Below are positions 8,051-9,334 of a stretch of DNA of 9,334 bases, one piece after another. The stretch lies in the NCBI GenBank assembly GCA_050480705.1, contig JBJHAX010000067.1, positions 1 through 9,334 of the forward strand, in the 5' to 3' direction. Within the stretch, counting starts at the first letter, position 1. The number at the start of each line of letters is the position of its first letter. The DNA is from JBJHAX01 sp050480705. GTDB lineage: Bacteria > Actinomycetota > Nitriliruptoria > Nitriliruptorales > Nitriliruptoraceae. A program made the position numbers and the translations under genes. The notes below the pieces were generated by a model that was given only the letters and a program-made list of their open reading frames with translations, searched no databases and was not told the origin of the DNA.

Positions 8051-8553
8051 CCGTTCGCGATGTTCGACGCGGGGCGGGAACGCTCGGCGCGCTCGCGGTG
8101 GGCGCGGCCTCCGTGGCCGGCCGGATCGCCACCGGGGTGGGTCACGGGCAGGTCGGTCTCACCGGTGCGGTAGGCGGGCGGGACTTCCGCTTCGGCCTGC
8201 GCCTTCGCAGCGGCGACCAGTTGCCGGTGGACGCCGTCGTCGATGCCCGACAGCTCCCGCTCGACCTCACGGAACGTGCCGGGGGTGTGTCCCGAGCGTT
8301 CGGACGCAGGCGGGTCACCTGCCTTCGCCTTGGCGAGCAGATCCATCGCCTCGTCAACGGTGACCGGCCCGTACATCTCGTAGTTGATCTGCACCACCGG
8401 CGCGGCGTCGCAGATGCCGAGGCACTCGACGTGCTCGACCATCACGCCTGCGCCCTCGCGGTCGACGTGGCCCTCGCAGGCCCCGACCCAGCCGTCGTAG
8501 ATCTGCTGGCCGCCCGCGATCTTGCAGGTCGGGTTGGTGCACGCGCTCAGCAG

Positions 8554-8556
8554 TTA
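8554..8556 (-). other. In-frame TAA stop inside nuoE
   Basis: The plus strand reads TTA here, giving codon 76 of nuoE as TAA. It falls between FGD and LLSACTNPTC, where NuoE relatives usually read Tyr-Leu/His-Val. All the terminal stops visible in the window (nuoD, E, F, G, H, I, J, K) are TGA, so this TAA is not a typical gene end here. One base (T for G at 8554 on the plus strand) would restore TAC. Confidence 0.95.
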
Positions 8557-8791
8557 GTCGCCGAAGGGCTCACGCTTGTACATCGTGTAGAAGGTCGCCA
8601 CGGCGGCGGCCTCGGCGCGCGAGATCCCCACCATCTCGGCACAGAACGCGATGCCTTCGTCACTGACGTGACCCTCGTCGGACTGCACGAGGTGGAGCAG
8701 CGGCAGCAGCGCCGCCCGGGCGACCGGGTAGCGCTCGACGAGACGTTCGGCGTCGCGTCGCGTGTCCTGCGAGATCGGCATGTCGTCGGTG

Positions 8792-8796
8792 CTCCT
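8792..8796 (-). promoter_or_regulatory. Ribosome binding site of nuoE
   Basis: AGGAG lies ten bases upstream of the ATG at 8781, a slightly long spacing. It sits in the 27-base gap between nuoD and nuoE, the only true intergenic gap in the window. The reading frame upstream of the ATG closes at the nuoD stop with no other ATG or GTG. Confidence 0.6.
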
Positions 8797-8808
8797 GGCG
8801 GGCTCGTG

Positions 8809-9334
8809 TCAGCGGTCGACGCCGCCCATGACGGGGTCGATGGAGGCCACGACGGCGACCACATCGGCGACCATGTGGTCGCGGCACATCTCGTCCGCGG
8901 CCTGCAGATTGACGAAGCTGGGGTCACGCACGTGCACGCGGTAGGGCTTGTTGCTGCCCGTCGAGGTGACCGCGTAGCCGAGCTCGCCGCGCGGCGACTC
9001 GACCGGGACGTACACCTGCCCGGCGGGGACCGTGAAGCCCTGGGTGACCAGCTTGAAGTGGTTGATGAGCGACTCCATCGACTCGCCCATGATGTGGCGG
9101 ATGTACTCGGGGTCGTTGCCCACCCCGTCCGCACCCAGCGACTGCTGGGAAGGCCAGGCGATGCGCTTGTCGTCGACCATGACGGGGCCGCCCGGCAGCG
9201 TGTCGAGCGCCTGGCGGATGATGCGCAGCGACTGGCGCATCTCCTCGAGCCGTACGAGGAAGCGCGCGTACGAGTCGCCCGCGTCCTCGGTCGGCACGTC
9301 GAAGTCGTACTGGTCGATGCCGCAGTAGGGCTGC
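8809..9334 (-). CDS. nuoD: NADH-quinone oxidoreductase subunit D, 5' end outside window
   Basis: The 49 kDa subunit, homologous to the large subunit of NiFe hydrogenases. In complex I it forms the quinone head-group site together with NuoB. Only the last 174 residues are here, starting with QPYCGIDQYDFDVP, which matches the family's conserved PYxGYDxxDFDVP stretch. The frame is open to the right edge, so the GTG at 9297 is an internal valine and not the start. Visible family features are YARFLVRLEEMRQSLRII, the ESMESLINHFKLVTQGF segment, the ESPRGELGYAV motif, and the C-terminal DPVMGGVDR ending that is nearly invariant in NuoD. The stop is TGA. nuoE follows after 27 bases, consistent with a single transcript coming from nuoA-B-C to the right. 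Some actinobacteria and proteobacteria fuse nuoC to nuoD; the window does not show whether that is so here. Confidence 0.96.
   Translation of the reverse strand, partial: QPYCGIDQYDFDVPTEDAGDSYARFLVRLEEMRQSLRIIRQALDTLPGGPVMVDDKRIAWPSQQSLGADGVGNDPEYIRHIMGESMESLINHFKLVTQGFTVPAGQVYVPVESPRGELGYAVTSTGSNKPYRVHVRDPSFVNLQAADEMCRDHMVADVVAVVASIDPVMGGVDR

Larger units (their letters stand above)
8035..8781 (-). pseudogene. nuoE: NADH-quinone oxidoreductase subunit E, interrupted by in-frame TAA
   Basis: NuoE is the thioredoxin-like 2Fe-2S subunit (cluster N1a) that sits beside NuoF in the NADH module. The frame from the ATG at 8781 encodes the usual N-terminal helical domain, ending FYTMYKREPFGD, then meets TAA at 8556-8554 after 75 residues. 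The same frame continues as LLSACTNPTCKIAGG and further to a TGA overlapping nuoF, 248 codon positions in all. The four cluster ligands Cys81, Cys86, Cys120 and Cys124 (counting through the stop) all lie beyond the TAA, so the 75-residue product could bind no cluster. Tyrosine is usual at the stop position, so TAC to TAA is the simplest origin. The first in-frame ATG or GTG after the stop is at 8445, already past two ligands. A tail of about 90 residues, rich in Ala, Arg, Gly and Glu, follows the ferredoxin domain. Sequencing error remains possible. Gene identity is certain; its true state is not. Confidence 0.9.

Noticed and set aside
8035..8553. Natural split of nuoE into two separately translated domains
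   Set aside because: The stop falls near the domain boundary, but the first ATG or GTG in frame after it is at 8445, past Cys81 and Cys86. There is no ribosome binding site near the CTG codons after the stop, so a working ferredoxin fragment would not be made.
8554..8556. Recoding of the nuoE stop as selenocysteine or pyrrolysine
   Set aside because: Selenocysteine uses UGA and pyrrolysine UAG; this is UAA. No family member needs such a residue at this position.
8035..8781. Frameshift in nuoE
   Set aside because: Both parts are in the same frame (8781 and 8445 differ by a multiple of three), and the coding continues without any gap. It is a point nonsense change only.
8782..8808. Promoter or regulatory element between nuoD and nuoE
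   Set aside because: The gap is only 27 bases and holds just an AGGAG ribosome binding site; no promoter-like pair or inverted repeat is visible.
1..9334. Mobile elements, CRISPR arrays, tRNA/rRNA genes, defence or biosynthetic cassettes
   Set aside because: Coding by conserved nuo genes fills essentially the whole window. No direct-repeat arrays, terminal inverted repeats or RNA gene signatures were seen.

Overview
The window is one stretch of a nuo operon, the genes for the proton-pumping NADH:quinone oxidoreductase (respiratory complex I). Every gene is on the minus strand and all run in the same direction. In transcription order, from the right edge to the left, they are nuoD (C-terminal part), nuoE (interrupted), nuoF, nuoG, nuoH, nuoI, nuoJ, nuoK and nuoL (N-terminal part). 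Both end genes run off the window, so the operon continues on each side. By the usual order, nuoA-B-C would lie upstream and nuoM-N downstream.

The DNA is very GC-rich, uses GTG starts freely (nuoG, J, K, L), and every complete gene and the nuoD fragment end in TGA. From memory, the NuoI ferredoxin region closely resembles actinobacterial NuoI (GRHQLNRY, then CIGCELCAWACPADAIYV, then GADNT). This suggests an actinomycetote. I cannot place the lineage from sequence alone; a deep branch such as Acidimicrobiia is only a guess.

Layout by module: 9334-8809 (NuoD) belongs to the quinone-reducing arm. 8781-4282 (NuoE, F, G) is the NADH-oxidising module, carrying FMN and most of the Fe-S clusters. 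4282-3068 (NuoH) is the membrane anchor that forms part of the quinone chamber. 3071-2376 (NuoI) carries the last pair of 4Fe-4S clusters in the peripheral arm. 2379-1 (NuoJ, K, L) are membrane-arm proton-translocation subunits. Genes overlap by 1-4 bases or are 1-2 bases apart, and the only real gap is 27 bases between nuoD and nuoE. There is no room for internal promoters or terminators outside coding sequence. Translational coupling is likely.

The one clear anomaly is in nuoE. An in-frame TAA at 8556-8554 stands where the family usually has tyrosine (TAC expected), just before the first cluster cysteine. The reading frame is otherwise intact on both sides for 248 codon positions. This is either a sequencing/assembly error or a real nonsense mutation. 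Smaller observations are a predicted N-terminal membrane helix on NuoI, a two-cysteine external loop in NuoJ, an extra C-terminal hydrophobic segment in NuoH, a long NuoE tail, and retention of the N7 cluster ligands in NuoG. I found no mobile element, RNA gene, CRISPR array or accessory system. Apart from nuoE this is an ordinary core-metabolism region.
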